64,000 nucleotides of DNA from Ichthyophis bannanicus (GCA_033557465.1 CM066033.1:708941637-709005636), one strand, 5' to 3'; positions 1-10,947 are shown, numbered from the stretch's first letter. Made by a program: numbers and translations. The notes: generated by a model from the letters alone, not told the origin.

Positions 1-232
1 GGCGTGTTGAGACCTCTTGAGCCAGTAGATTGTCTGGAGGGGTTTGGGAATTGAACTGTCTTACGATTGTAGGAGGGGGCATGCTGTGAAAATGAAGCTT
101 GTACCCCCTCCCCTACAATGGACAGAGTCAAATTTTCTGCTGTTATTTGGTGCCATCTGTTGACAAAATGACACAACCTGCCTGGAACGTTTAGGGGTTC
201 TGGACCCTTCAGAGGCAGGAAAGCTAAGCTCT

Positions 233-1991
233 CTAGGAAGGAGTCAAAGCCCTTGTGGGGGCTGAGCCTGTGGAGCTGGTTGAGCTCTCGGGCTTCTTCT
301 GTTGTCTGGATTGTTGCTGTTGTCCCTTTTGGGCAACCTGACCCTGAGGTTGCCCTTGCTGGGTACAGGATGGATAAAACTTCCTCTTTTTGCTGAACAA
401 GGGTTTTTTATAGGGTTTCTTTTTGGCTGGAGTGACTGTAGATTTTGACAATCTGTCTAAAGTGAGATTGTCAGTATCTATCTCATTAGCCTTTTCCTGC
501 CAAAGAGGTTTTCTCCTGTGCAAGGGATGTTTCCTAATTTGTCCTGTACCCAAGTCTCCAAGTCTGATGCCTGAAGCCAGGCAATCCGACGTGCACCAAT
601 GGCAATAGCAGAAGTAATGCTGATGCATTCAAAGCAGTCAAAGGCTGCACAATTTACAAACTTGGAAACGTCTTGAGCATGCTTGACAAGAGTAACAAAG
701 TCTTGTCATTTGTCATCAGGGAGAAGGGGGCTCATAAGCTCCAAGTCTCCTGTGACTTATTTGAGGAACATTCCCATATATAAAATATATGAGCTGATCC
801 TAGCTGAAAGCATGGAAGACTGAAATGTTCGATGCCCAAAGGAGTCAAGAGTCCTGCATTCACGACCTGGAGGATTGGATACATGTCTTTTTGCACTTTT
901 CATCCTACCCATGGCTGATTCCACTACCATTGAATTGTGTGGCAGCTGAGTCTTTTGAAAACCAGGACATGGTGGAACTTGATACATGGTATCAAGTCTC
1001 CTAGAATGAGGAGATGTGGTCAGAGGTGTTTCCCACATCCTGAGCATCAAATCACGAAGAATTTCATGAACGGGCAGGGTAGCTGCCTCTTTGGGAGCCT
1101 TAGGGTATTGGGGTTTTACAGGAGCTACCATGATTGATAGGCCTCGGGCCACATCACAAATAAAATCCTGAAAAGACATGTCCTCCGGAGGAGACATTCT
1201 GCGTTGAGGAGAAGAGGAGTCTTCCGAAAGTACTCTGGTACTTACCGAGTTATCCGAGTCATCGGAAGATTCGAAGCATCTCTGATCCCGATGTTCATGT
1301 AACGCACGGTATCAGTATTGATTTAAGTCAGCACTGAGTTGGTCCGGTACCGATGTGTCGATGCCCGAAAAAGTTGGCATGGGCAGAATTCCCACCAGTA
1401 CCAGTGCCCGTTGAACCGTCGGTAGCGGTATCAACGGTACTGCAGCTGTAAGGAGAGCTGCAAGACTGCGTTCGATAGCGAGAAATCTCTGGTCTATCGA
1501 CGCTGCCGATGCCTGGGTGTCGGAACCGGTAGAAGCGGCCGGAACCCCTGAGCATGGCACCAGTAGTTCTGCCGAGGTCGAGGCCTCGAGAACATCCTGG
1601 AGCCCCGTTAGTGCTTTGGAGGCTGAAGCCTCCCGCCGGGACTGTTTTGCTAGTATAGTTTCCTTAAGGGCAATGCCAATGGCTTCTCGATGCTTGGAAG
1701 GAGATCTACCCTTTGAGGACCGGCTCTTATATTTAGTTACCTGAGATCCATGGGAGGAAGACGAGGCTCTGGAAGACATCAAAACAATGGACATCGCATC
1801 TGAAGAAAAGAGGTACCAAGCTTTGCAGCCCGGTTCTGTCTTCCTCTTTTAGTCATCCCCATACAAGAGGAACACTCCAATGGAGAATGGTCAGGGCCTA
1901 AACATTTGAGACACCAGTCATGGGTGTCGGTGACGGAAATGGTACCGCCACACTTAGTACATTTTTTAAAACCACTAGCTGGTTTTTCCAT
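233..1991 (-). pseudogene. gag: DIRS gag-like ORF1, broken (element A)
   Basis: Gag is the presumed structural protein of the DIRS particle. The N-terminus at 1991 starts with a Cys/His cluster (CTKC, then DTHDWCLKC, then a CxxC pair), the same arrangement as the intact 598-residue copy at 58018-59814. The reading then passes through at least four frames (1779-1991, 1312-1794, 757-1197, 233-628), so the gene is inactivated by indels. The 757-1197 piece keeps the conserved central block seen in all copies (MSPPEDMSFQDF, HEILRDLMLRMWETPL, GRECRTLDSFG). The C-terminal piece is rich in Lys, Gln and Ser, as in the relatives. Confidence 0.8.
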
Positions 1992-2073
1992 TTTTCAGGA
2001 AAATGGGGCCTAATGCCCAAAATGGCACCTAGCACCAAAAAGAAAAAGTTTCTGAAGAGAAACACTTCAGAAG

Positions 2074-2101
<28 letters not shown>
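2074..2101. repeat. (TA)n microsatellite
   Basis: Fourteen TA dinucleotides follow the leader of DIRS element A and run into an A/T-only tract (TTATTTATTTTTTTTT) to about 2117. The same leader position in the other DIRS copies holds only a poly-T/A tract, so the TA array expanded in this copy. Confidence 0.95.
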
Positions 2102-2104
<3 letters not shown>

Positions 2105-2309
2105 TTATTTTTTTTTAAGAAAAGAGAACCAGTGGTACCGGTAGGAGTCGAGCGGAGGCAGGCACGACCACAAGAAAAACAAGTTTAAAGAAGAAATTTT
2201 CTGCGGTGACAGGGTATGTGACCTGTTGGCTCCGCAGAAAATGAAGAACTGAAGAGGGACAGTTGGAAAGGCAGCGCGCATGTGCTGAGGGATGCTCCCA
2301 AAAACGTTC

Positions 2310-2401
2310 CTATTGGACGCTGGGGAGCGTTCCTGCGCAGGCTCCGTCGGTACCAACAATACCCATATGTGAAGACTACATTCCTGCTTGTTCCTGGAGA
2401 T
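2310..2401 (-). repeat. Left inverted terminal region of DIRS element A
   Basis: The segment contains GTCGGTACC followed by CATATGTGAAGAC and ends GCTTGTTCCTGGAGAT, matching the right-hand plus-strand ends of elements B, C and D. The 12-base palindrome found in other copies is imperfect here (GTCGGTACCAAC). Confidence 0.85.
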
Positions 2402-2745
2402 TGTACTATGCAGAGATATCTCTCCGTGCATAGGATGTCTCCGTGTCACAGATCACAATCTACCCAAACCCACTGTGATCCATTTGTTCCTGGTGTGTTT
2501 TACTCTTTGTGGGAGCAGTGGTGGACTTTGTTCAGTCTGTATCCTAGAAGAGGTGTGCCTTACTGCAGCCAGTTCTTCCCTCAGTAGAGACAATTCTTTA
2601 TGCATGGCAGCTAGGTCTTCTCTTAGTAGAGTCAATTCGTTATGCATGGCAGATGACCTTCAGCACATAGAACATGCTCTTAGGCTCCAAATGATTCGTC
2701 TTGGAATGAAAGTACCGCAGGTATTGCACTGAATACAAGACATGC
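2402..2745 (-). pseudogene. LINE ORF1-like fragment with Cys pair and coiled coil
   Basis: Read on the minus strand, the start is MSCIQCNTCG followed by a second Cys region, then heptad-like leucine repeats (LTLLREDL, LSLLREEL; residues 1-30 of the 2453-2647 frame). A short Cys cluster followed by a coiled coil resembles the N-terminal region of LINE ORF1 proteins, but the family cannot be named. A stop separates the Cys part from the coiled coil. It abuts the left terminus of DIRS A, so DIRS A probably inserted here. Confidence 0.4.
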
Positions 2746-3342
2746 TGGTTAAGAGAATGTGGCCGTATCACAAGCTACTGGCCACTATATAGGCAATGCA
2801 GCCCCAGGGGTGGGTGGGTGGGGTGGGCAGGATCCCAAGTGTCCCTCCCCAGTAGGCTTATACCTGAACTGTGGGCACACTCAGAAAACTGTTAAGGCTA
2901 CACAAGGAAATCAAGCAGTTTGACTATCCCCAAACGTAACGTAGGACCAGCAATTAGCAATTTTCCCAATAACTAACGTTTAACCAACAGTTAATATTCT
3001 ATATTTGCAATAAAAAACCCAGCAGAGATAGAAAGGAAAGGAGAAAGCTTAGTCTTATCTGTGTCTTGGGCAGCTCCTGCCTTTCAGACTGGCTGTGACC
3101 GGTATGTGAAGCCAGGTGTCTATTGATCTAAAGTAGCCCCCTCCCTGGGAGATGCCTTTCAAGCAGACAATGAACCAGAATTACCCAAAATATACTTTTG
3201 TAGTTCTATCTGCCCCCCTGTGCAAAGGCCTCTGTTGGTCCCCTGCAATGTAAGTATTTCTATTCCAAGTAGCTGATTTTTCTTACAAGTGTCCCTGCCC
3301 CAGTAGGCTTATACCTGAACTGTGGGCACACTCAGAAAACTG
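2746..3342. other. Unassigned spacer with a long direct repeat
   Basis: No coding region or recognised transposon was found. A roughly 57 bp segment at 2833-2890 (from AAGTGTCCCT to AGAAAACTGT) recurs at 3288-3339 with few differences, about 455 bp away. The first copy follows a GGGTGGGTGGG-rich stretch. Confidence 0.6.
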
Positions 3343-3945
3343 TCACTAATATGCAGATGATATTTTACTCCTCTTTCACACCTCCTCCATTTCTCCAGAC
3401 CGGACAACCTTAAACAGAGGTTTGAATAGCATGGCAACCTGGCTCAACCCAAATAAGCTTATGTCAATAAAACAGATGCAATCTGGTTCTCAGCTTCTAT
3501 TCCTATAGTTGCTCTAGAAATAGCAGGAACTCCTTGCCTCTTTCCCCTGTCTAAATATTTAGGTGTATTTTTAGATTCTCAGTTAACATTTCAAAAGCAG
3601 ATCAGTTCTGTAGTCAAAAGTTCAGTTTGTGAATGATGTCAATTTCCTGCAATTTGGTCAGTAACAGAAAAAGCAATCTAAACCACTTTTATAGTTACCT
3701 CAATATTATTGAGGTTGGGTTATTAATGTGATATACATAGAGCTTATCACAACAGCAGCTGAAGCAGCTCCAGACAATTCAAAGCTCAGAGCATGCATCT
3801 AGGCGGCCCAGCATTTTGATCATGTTATCCCCTCTCCCCCCCCCCCCCCCTTTTCAGGCAGTTCATTGACTAGCCGTTGCCTTTCATATTCAATTCAAGT
3901 TTCTAACATTGGTACACAAAGCCATCCTATATCTCTCGGGGGCAG
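3343..3945 (+). pseudogene. L2-like LINE reverse transcriptase fragment
   Basis: A plus-strand frame at 3350 encodes YADDILLL, the RT catalytic box with its two metal-binding aspartates. It is followed by decayed coding similar to the thumb and C-terminal part of L2/CR1-type ORF2. Near 3870-3945 the translation resembles the conserved tail in which an aromatic/FQFKFLTLVHKA-like motif precedes the 3' end. Many stops are present. The reading resumes at 4432 after a minus-strand insert, so this is one L2-like copy split by another LINE. Confidence 0.5.
3836..3850. repeat. Poly-C tract
   Basis: An uninterrupted run of C lies inside the L2-like fragment and is preceded by CCCCTCT. The length of such a tract is prone to assembly error. 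Confidence 0.9.
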
Positions 3946-4431
3946 TTTTTCCAACTGGGTTAATTTTGCACATGCCATGAACCTCACTTCTAAGCCAGGG
4001 TATGTGGAGTATGATCTCAGTCTCTCAAATGTACTGCTAATGCTCGGTGTAGTACTTGCATCATGCCCAAAGCAAGCTGCCTTCTGGAGATCGTAAGATG
4101 CAACATGTATGGGTACTGGGTAGTTCATCAAGATGTGCTTGGAAATTCTTCATCTTCAAGCCTGTGGCTCCCAAGACGATGGGAAATATTTCTGTATCTT
4201 TCTGCCACATTTTCTTGGTCTCTGGCTGCATTTTTTGGTACTTCAGAATTTTCTGCCTCTCTAAGCAAGTCACAGAATAATCACTTGGAACAAACACCTC
4301 TATTATCAATGCTGTTCTTCTTCTTTACCACTATGTCGGATTTCCTCACATCCAGTTTCTTATCCATCGGAATGGGAATGTTCCAAGTGATCTTTCCTTA
4401 TGTATCACTCTTCATACCCCATATATCCTAA
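3946..4431 (-). pseudogene. R4/Dong-like LINE C-terminal fragment, copy 1
   Basis: The minus-strand translation around 4061-4400 contains a KLDVRKSDIVVKKK block followed by VPSDYSVT, ERQKILKYQ, KKMWQKDTEIFPIVLGATG. From general knowledge this resembles the end of R4/Dong-type LINE proteins, where a PD-(D/E)XK-like endonuclease follows the RT. Stops and a shift to the 3895-4131 frame show decay. It sits within a plus-strand L2-like copy (3343-3945 and 4432-4856). Family assignment is tentative. Confidence 0.4.
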
Positions 4432-4856
4432 TCATCTTATCTAACACCCAGCTTCGCAAGCAAAATACAACTCCATAAGAAAATGTGCCATTTATTTTAA
4501 GACCCCTTTGCTATGGAATGATCTGCCTCCTGCTTTGCACAAGAATCATCTTTTAAGAAATTCAAATGGAACCCAAAAACCCACTTGTTGAGGAAGGCTC
4601 TTGGAGTTGGGGAAAACTAATCATAGTCTGTTTGTAATATTGCTATTTACTGTGGGGGGTGGTGGTGTTTAGGTTTTAAATTTTTATTTTTTGTTCTTAT
4701 TCCTCCATGCTCTGCTGTTACCTTCTTTCTTTTTTTTTTTTTCTTTTATAAGAATTGTAACCTTTTTTCTTCTGTTTTTTTAGATGCCATTGTAAACTGC
4801 TCTAATATCCTATTTGAAGGGCAGTATAGAATGTTTAATAAACCATAAATCACCTT
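4432..4856 (+). pseudogene. L2-like LINE 3' end
   Basis: This is the continuation of the L2-like fragment at 3343-3945. It encodes the characteristic WNDLPPAL-like motif near 4520 and ends with a TGTAAACTGCTCTAAT / GGGCAGTATAGAAT tail and AATAAACCATAAA. Such tails are typical of L2-type 3' ends. A poly-T tract lies at 4731-4746. Confidence 0.5.
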
Positions 4857-5141
4857 TAGAAGCAATACAATTCTGATGTTCTTCTCCTTTAACTCTATGT
4901 CCAGCTTCTTTGCGTCCAGCTTTATCTTGGTCAGAATAGAAGTATCCCAGGAGCTCATAACCTCTTCATTCTCTGTAATTCTGTTAGCATCATGATACCA
5001 GTGCTTTTCAGGTACAGTGATGTTGTAATGTTTACAGAGTTCCAATGGAGGAGGTGTGCTATTTTGGTGTGCCTTTCTGTACAGAAATGTAATGCCTTCA
5101 GCACTGCACAGCCAGCTATAAAGTGAGTCACTGTTTCCCAC
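4857..5141 (-). pseudogene. R4/Dong-like LINE C-terminal fragment, copy 2
   Basis: The minus-strand frame 4746-5141 shows an AEGITFLYRKAHQN stretch, then YHDANRITENEEV, then KLDAKKLDIELKEKN. The last block is the same protein segment found at the start of copy 1 (3946-4431), so the two are separate copies, not two halves of one. The frame runs out into the adjacent L2-like tail. Confidence 0.4.
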
Positions 5142-5345
5142 TCTTTCTTATAGAATCAACATACGTCTGTTTTTCCAAAGCTCCCTGTCAACCATCTTGT
5201 CTGTAAACATTGTTCCATAGTGTCCTGCTAGACCAGTCCAGACAAGTGGGTTGTGTTCCCCTACCAGCAGAGTGGTAAAGACAAAGAACCAATGAAAAGC
5301 CCAAGTTTCAATGACATCGCTCCTATGCATCTATTCACTTCAGCC

Positions 5346-6067
5346 ACCAGAGAGTATTTCTTTCTCTCCAGCAGATGATAGATTTTCTTCAGAGAGGAAA
5401 AGAGATTGAATAAGCACTCGTGAATGACCACCTTGAGTACAGAAAGGTGACTCTTTCACTTGAGCACAATGTGGGAGGCTCCACGAAACTACAGTCTTTA
5501 AGATAGCCATAGGAGAGAAATTGGTTCAACTCCACGCTCTTATCATGATAAGAGCCTGTTGAGCAGCCACAGATTGGAAGGATCTGGACAAGTGCAGCAG
5601 CATCACATAACCTCAGCACCCTCCTCCTCTGTTGCACCAGCCTTCTCCTCAAGATTGCAGAAGGATATGCCTGCCTGCCAGCCAGTGCAACAGTTTCAGG
5701 GGAGTAGAGCTGACCCCGGCACAGATCCTCCACCTGGGGCTCACAGGGCATGAGTACCAAGGCTTGACTTCGTCATTGTCCTTTTTGGGGGTTCCCGCTT
5801 CCATCAGTGTAGGACGCAATTCGAGGTGAACCACTGGTGACCACAAACACCGTGTGGGGGTTTCCTGCCATTTTCTGCACACATTAACATTTTTGCTTAT
5901 TGTACGCCTAATGGTCACACGGTCCTAACACATGTTCTGCCTGAGTGGCTCCAATGCACACGCCTTCCCTAGCACCTGTAACGCACATAACACACGCATA
6001 GTTAACGCACGCTTGCGGGCCAATGCAGCCTTAGCATGTGCTGTTGTGATATTTTCCATGACTCTTT
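5346..6067. other. Non-coding leader of DIRS F or unassigned sequence
   Basis: No convincing coding frame was found. Part may be the leader of DIRS F. The 5800-6060 part is rich in short CACAC/ACGCA words (AACGCACATAACACACGC) and has no recognised family. Confidence 0.4.
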
Positions 6068-7900
6068 ATGTCTTCTTCCAGGAAACATTGTTTGACTTCT
6101 AGCAAACAAGGAGCCTCCTCCCTGGATTCTGGACTCTACCTTTCCTGCATGGCAGCCTCTGAGTTGTCCATGGAGGATTTGCTTTCCCCCTCTCAGCTAA
6201 GTGATACAGTTAGTCTGACCTTGCCTGCCCAAAGGCAGGAGGTGATGAATGGCACTCTAGGTAAAGATATTCAGCCAGCCAGAGGCTCCGGTAACAGTGC
6301 TGTAAGCTACTCTTCATCCTCTAAGGCAGGGGTCTCCAACGCCAGTTCTGGCGGGTTGCAAACCAGGTTTTCAGGATGTCCCTATTGAATATGCATGAGA
6401 TAAATTTGAAAACAGGGGCAGTGCATGCAAATATCTCTCATGCATATTCATTAGGGATAGCCTGAAAATCTGACTGGTTTGCGGCTTTCCAGGACTGGAG
6501 ATGGAGATCCCTGCTCTAAGGGATCTTGTGGCAGCTGTGGCCTCTGGTGTTGAGGAGTCTTATCCAGGAGGAGAGCTTACGAACTGCAGATTGTCCTCCT
6601 TGCAACAGGCCTCGTCTTTCTGGTGTGGAAATTCCAACCCTGCGGCCTCTGGGTGCCCCCAAATGCAGTCTCACGCCAAGCAGGCTGAAAGTAGAAGCCC
6701 TGTTCAATTTCCTTTGGCTAAGCCTCCCTGGAGAAGGGTGCTTCCTGGAAATGGGGAACAGCTGGCAGTTATGCAAGATGTTGACTGTGCCTTGGATTCA
6801 GAAGGCTCAATACCAGGCTCTGATGTGGATGAGGAAGTGCTTTCACCTTCAGAAAATTATGCAGAGACCAGCGTGATCCGCCAATTCCGGATGGAGGAGC
6901 TGGTGGACTTGATTGCCAGGTCTCATCTGCCATGAACTTGATGGATTGTTTCGGTCCGCAGCAGGAGCTGACGTACACTTAAACATTCAAGGGGTGAGAA
7001 AATCCACTGCTATCTTCCCGTTTCCAGAAGTGATCAAGGATATGATCTAGTTGGAGTGGGATTCCTCCGACTCCCTACCTAAAGGGTTAGGAATGTATAA
7101 GATGATCTACGTTCTCCTGGAGGAAGAGCGCATTGAGTAGTTTGGCATTCCCAAAGTTGATGCGCAGGTCATGACGATTACCAGACAGACCACCATTCCT
7201 GTGGAAGGCGGATCGGCTTAAAGGAGTTTTTGGCCCGCAAGGTAGATTCCTTGCTGAGGAGCTAGTTTGCAGTGGTGGTGGCTATTCTACAGCTGGCAAT
7301 ATGTACCAACCTTATATCTTGAGCCCTGCTCCAGTGGATTCAGTCTCTTCCGCCAGATGATACTACCCCTCTTTTGGAGTCCGCTATGGCCTTCCTTTCT
7401 GATGCTATGTATGACTTGGTATGTTTGGCGGTCAGGGATAGTGCCCTGATGATGGTATCATGGCATTGGATTTGGCTCCGCACTGGGCAGCAGACACATC
7501 CTCCAAAGCCAGGTGGGCTCAACTGGCCTTTAAGGAGAAGCTTCTGTTTGGAACTGATTTGGAGAACTGGTGAAGGACTTGGGTGAGACAAAATCTTACA
7601 GTCTTCCAGAAGACAGGTCCAAGTAGGCTGGTGCCCCTTTCTTTTCAGCCTCCGCTCACCTACCAAAGGCACGCAGGCCGGATTCCCAGGATTCTTGGGA
7701 CTATCATCATTACTGACCTGGAAAACCTTTCTTCCCCTCTGCATCTGGGCCTCGGGTTCGTTCTCAGTCCTTTCATGGAGCGCATGGGCCCAAGGACTGA
7801 CCCCTCCCTCCAGAGGACCACCCTCCTGGGCTGCGCAATGAAGGTTTGGGGGCCTATTCCCTGGTTCCTCCATTGGCAGCAGGCTTCACTTCTTCTTTCA
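6068..7900 (+). pseudogene. gag: DIRS gag-like ORF, decayed (element F)
   Basis: Plus-strand frames 6068-6326 and 6514-6935 are joined across the MITE. They encode a Ser/acidic-rich region followed near 6840-6935 by acidic SDVDEEVLSPSE. From about 7000 the translation, with stops, reads IFPFPEVIKDMI, KVDAQVMTITRQTTIP, LARKVDSLL, which resembles the conserved central domain of DIRS gag. The C-terminal part blends into the RT region near 7900. Several in-frame stops make it non-functional. Confidence 0.5.
6327..6513. mobile_element. hAT-type MITE with 8 bp target duplication
   Basis: The 187 bp element has termini CAGGGGTCTCCA and its inverse TGGAGATCCCTG (one mismatch) and is flanked on both sides by the exact 8-mer CTCTAAGG (6319-6326 and 6514-6521). 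An 8 bp duplication with CAGGG termini is the hAT pattern. Internally ATGCATGAGATA and its inverse form a second stem (TATCTCATGCATATTCATTAGG family). It interrupts the gag of DIRS F. A related copy is at 20504-20654. Confidence 0.85.
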
Positions 7901-7999
7901 GGAACAGGCCCAGGTTACAAGGATTGCTGTGTGCTAGACTTCATTCAGTTTGGCATGCAAAGAGCAGATTCTCATGCCTTCGTCATTTCCCCTTGAGGT

Positions 8000-10080
8000 T
8001 CTGTGCAGACCACCTTGGACAAGTTACCTGAAGGTGTTGGTGCCTATCCCCCTGGAAGAGCGGGGTAAGGGTGGATACTCCATCTATTTTGTGGTGTCAA
8101 AGGAGGACAGTTCCTTCTGACCTATTCTGGACTTCAAGGCTGTCAATGAGCACTTGCGCTTCCGGATGGAAACCTTGCACTCTGTAATTCAACCAGTGCA
8201 CCAAGGGGCATTCTTGGCTTCTCTGGATCTGGCTGAGGCATATTTTTAAATCCCAATCCAGGCAGATCAGTAGAAGTATCTGCATTTTGCCGTGCTTGGC
8301 TCTCACTATCAGTTCACTCTCCCTTTCAGGCTATCCACTACCCCAAGGACGTTCTCCAAGATCATGGTGGTGGTAGCTGCGGCACTGCAACACCAAGGGA
8401 TCTGGGTCTATCCCTACCTGGACGACCGGTTCATCAGAGCCTATTCCATTTCAGAAGCATCTCAGGCAACATGGCCAAAACTGAGCTGCTTATTTTTCAC
8501 CCTAAAACCTCCTCTCCTCTCCCTCCTTTCTCAGTCTCTGTGGATAACTCTACTCCTCCTTGTTTCCTCAACTAGCAATCTTGGGGTTGTCTTTGACTCC
8601 TCTCTCCCCTTCTCCACACACATCCACCTGATAGCTAAGACCTGCAGTTTCTTTCTCTATAACACCAACAAAATCCGCCCATTCTTTTCTGAACACACTA
8701 CTAAGACACTTATCCACTCCTTAATCACCTCCCGTCTTGACTATTTTAACTTATTCCTTGCTGGTCTCCCGCTGAATCAACTCTCTCTCCTTCAATCTGT
8801 TCAACACCCTGCTGCATGGCTAATCTTCCACCAGCATCATCATGCTCATATTACCCCTCTTCTCAAGTCACTTCCGTTTCCACATCCAGTTCAAACTTCT
8901 CCTGCTGACCTATAAATGCATTCACTCTGAAACTCCTCACTACCTTTCCTCTCTTACACCTCCTACACCCCTTCCCGGAAACTCCACTCTTCTGGCAAAT
9001 TGCTTCTATCGGTGCCCTTCTCTTCAATTGCTAATTCCAGACTTCGCTGCTTTCACCTTGCTGCTCCTTATGCCTGGAACAAACTACCTGAGTCCATACA
9101 TCATGCGCCTTCTGTAGCCCTTTTCAAATCCAGGCTGAAAACTCATCTCTTTGCTGCCGCTTTCGGATCTTGACTCACCTGATCTCCTTTGTGTTTCTTT
9201 ACCTCTCCCCCTAGATGTATCAATGTCTACACCTACTGTGTTGTCTGTCTTGACTAGATTGTAAGCTCTGATGAGCAGGGACTTTCTCTTACATGTCTGT
9301 GCAGCACTGTGTACGTCTTGTAGCACTATACAAATGCTCAGTAGTGGTAGTAGAGCGGTGTCCTTTTTGGAAAGCCTCGGCTGGGTAATCAGTCAGGAAA
9401 AGAGCCAGCTGTTGCCTTCTCAGTCCTTGGAGTTTCTGGGAGCATTTTGTCACTCAAGTGGGGAGAGTTTTCCTGCCAGAGAAGAAAGTCAAAAGACTGT
9501 TGGATTGCTTGGCACTGTTCTGTGCACAGCAAGTCCTTGGAGTCTGGGATTATCTACAGCTTCTCAGATTGATGGTAGCAATCATAGAGATGGTGCCATG
9601 GGCGTGATCTCACATGTGACCACTCCAGCAGTCCTTGTTGACTCAATGGTCCCTGAGTTCCCAGGAGTTTGAGCGCAGGCTTCTGCTCCTGGTGGTGGCA
9701 GCAGCCCTGTCATCTGAGGAAAGACATACCGCTGGACGATTCCTCGTGGATCCCACCGATGATGGATGCCAGTCTCTCGGGCTGGGGAGCCCACTGCCAA
9801 GACCGTATAGCCTAGAGCCATTGAAATCGCAGGGAAGTGGTGTGGTCCATCAACCGCCTCAAGGCGAAGGCCATCAGGTTAGCTGTTCTGCGTTTCTGAC
9901 CCCTGGTCGAGTTCCAGGCAGTTTGAGTGTTTTCAGACAATGCCATGGCGGTGGCTTACATCAATTGGCAGGACGGCACAATAAGCACTGGATTGGTCCT
10001 GAGGATGGATTTCCTGTTTGCCTGAGTGGAGAAGAACCTCCTATGTTTGTTGGCTCAACAGAGATGTCTCTCTCCTTACA
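8000..10080 (+). pseudogene. DIRS reverse transcriptase-RNase H, decayed (element F)
   Basis: At 8060-8458 the plus-strand translation gives YFVVSKED, PILDFKAVN, LASLDLAEAYF and YPYLDDRFI, the RT fingers, the first aspartate motif and the YxDD catalytic box, with TGA/TAA stops inside. After the L2-like insert, reading resumes at 9353 with SLGWVISQEKSQLLPSQSLEFLGA. At about 9750-9990 come DASLSGWGAH and FSDNAMAVAYIN, the RNase H catalytic regions. The order RT then RNase H is as in DIRS. It is not functional. Confidence 0.65.
8459..9352 (+). mobile_element. L2-like LINE 3' fragment inserted in DIRS F
   Basis: Coding remnants include SCLDYFNLFLAGLPLNQLSLLQSVQHPAAWLI (8730-8830), the conserved LDYCN..LAGLP..QLQ..QN.AAR region of L2/CR1-type RT. 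They are followed by an LCLEQTT / LKTHLF-like end and a 3' tail GTAAGCTCTGATGAGCAGGGAC / TAGCACTATACAAATGCTCAG. It ends in a short GTAGTG repeat (9343-9352). The open frame 8292-8915 is an accidental fusion of DIRS RT with this fragment. Confidence 0.65.
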
Positions 10081-10082
10081 AA

Positions 10083-10810
10083 GATTTAACTTGTTCAGGC
10101 CATGGTATTTTCAACATCATCATATGGTTGCGAAAGTTGGGCAGTGAAAAAGATAGACAGGAAGAACATTGATGCCTTTGCATTATTTATTTAACCAGTT
10201 TTCTAAACCACCTTATCCTCCAATCAAAGCAGTTTACATTATGTATTCATATCAAACAGGTACTGGATACATTCCCTTGTCCTCAAAGGGCTCACAATCT
10301 ATGTGTACCTGAGGCAACGGAGGGTTAAGTGGCTTGCCCAAGGCCACAAGGAGTGCCTATAGGACTAGAAATCCCAGTCCCTCCAGCCTGAGATTGCTGT
10401 CCCCAGGTGGGAATTGAACCCCGGCCCTCCGGCCTGAGGTACTGTGTCCCAACCACAATTATGATGCTGGTGACGAATTCTGTGTATACCATGGTCTGCT
10501 AGAACAACAAACCAGTCAGTACCTAAGCTTTCTTTAGAAGCTCAGATGACAAGACTTCGACTTTCATACTTTGGACACATCATGCAAAGAGCGAAATCAT
10601 TAAAGAAAGACATCATGCTTGGCAAGGTAGAAGGTCAACGCAAAAGCGGAAGGCCAGCAATGAGATGGATCGATACAATAGCAGCAGCTATGGGTGCTGG
10701 TCTGTCAAGAATGAATCACCTGACTGAAGACTGAACACAGTTTAGGACAACTATTCAGAGGGTCACCATGAACTGATACTGACTTGACGGCACTTAGCAA
10801 GAACAACATA
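10083..10810 (+). pseudogene. RTE/BovB-like LINE 3' fragment
   Basis: At 10085-10174 the plus strand encodes QAMVFSTSSYGCESWAVKKIDRKNIDAF (given here as positions; key words YGCESW and IDAF). After a SINE, 10470-10735 continues through the 62-residue frame at 10546-10734, with YFGHIMQRAKSLKKDIMLGK and RKSGRPAMRWIDTI motifs. These are typical of the C-terminal end of RTE/BovB ORF2. A short 3' tail (CACCATGAACTGATACTGACTTGACGG) follows. The RT core is absent, so this is a 5'-truncated copy. Confidence 0.65.
10172..10466 (-). mobile_element. MIR/CORE-like SINE
   Basis: The plus strand contains CTGAGGCAACGGAGGGTTAAGTGGCTTGCCCAAGGCCACA split over 10309-10348, which is the reverse complement of the MIR-type core. 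A tRNA-like B-box relic GGGAATTGAACCCC is at about 10410. At the left edge, an AATTTAACC/CCACCTTATC tail region is shared with L2-type 3' ends. It interrupts a BovB-like coding frame whose two halves read on either side, so it inserted after that LINE. Confidence 0.55.
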
Positions 10811-10947
10811 TCAATCTCCCCTCTTCTGACTTTCCTCTAAAGTATACATATTAAGATCCTTAAGTCTGTCCTCATATGCTTTATAACGAAAACCACTAAC
10901 CATTTTAGTAGCCACTATCTGCAACGACTCCAACCTGTTTATATCCT

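Larger units (their letters stand above)
1..2401 (-). mobile_element. DIRS element A, partial (gag end and left terminus)
   Basis: The sequence is collinear with the 5' third of the DIRS copies at 19009-24776, 34225-49446 and 54600-60193: start of the RT region (about 1-215), gag, AT-rich leader and left inverted terminus ending GGAGAT at 2401. The rest of the element (RT, recombinase, internal complementary region) lies beyond the window start. It is the most decayed of the four related minus-strand copies. What lies just outside its left terminus is LINE ORF1-like sequence (2402-2745). Confidence 0.85.
5205..10142 (+). mobile_element. Old plus-strand DIRS element F, fragmented
   Basis: A decayed DIRS copy of a different family from A-D. 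The region 5215-5345 (GACCAGTCCAGACAAGTGGG and after) may be its left terminal repeat. Gag-like sequence runs from about 6068 to 7900, RT from about 8000 to 8458 and 9353-9530, and RNase H from about 9690 to 10080. No tyrosine recombinase is seen before unrelated sequence starts at 10083-10142, so the 3' part is missing. It is interrupted by a hAT MITE (6327-6513) and an L2-like fragment (8459-9352). The many stops show it is old. Confidence 0.6.

Noticed and set aside
3946..5141. One R4/Dong-like LINE split by an L2 tail
   Set aside because: Both pieces contain the same KLDxxKxDI segment, so they are overlapping separate copies, not two halves.
8292..8915. A 207-residue open frame as a novel gene
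   Set aside because: Its first part is DIRS RT (to YLDDRFI) and the remainder is an inserted L2-like LINE, so it is an accidental fusion frame.
10400..10440. tRNA gene at the B-box-like GGGAATTGAACCCC
   Set aside because: No cloverleaf could be folded around it. It is the tRNA-derived relic of a MIR-like SINE.
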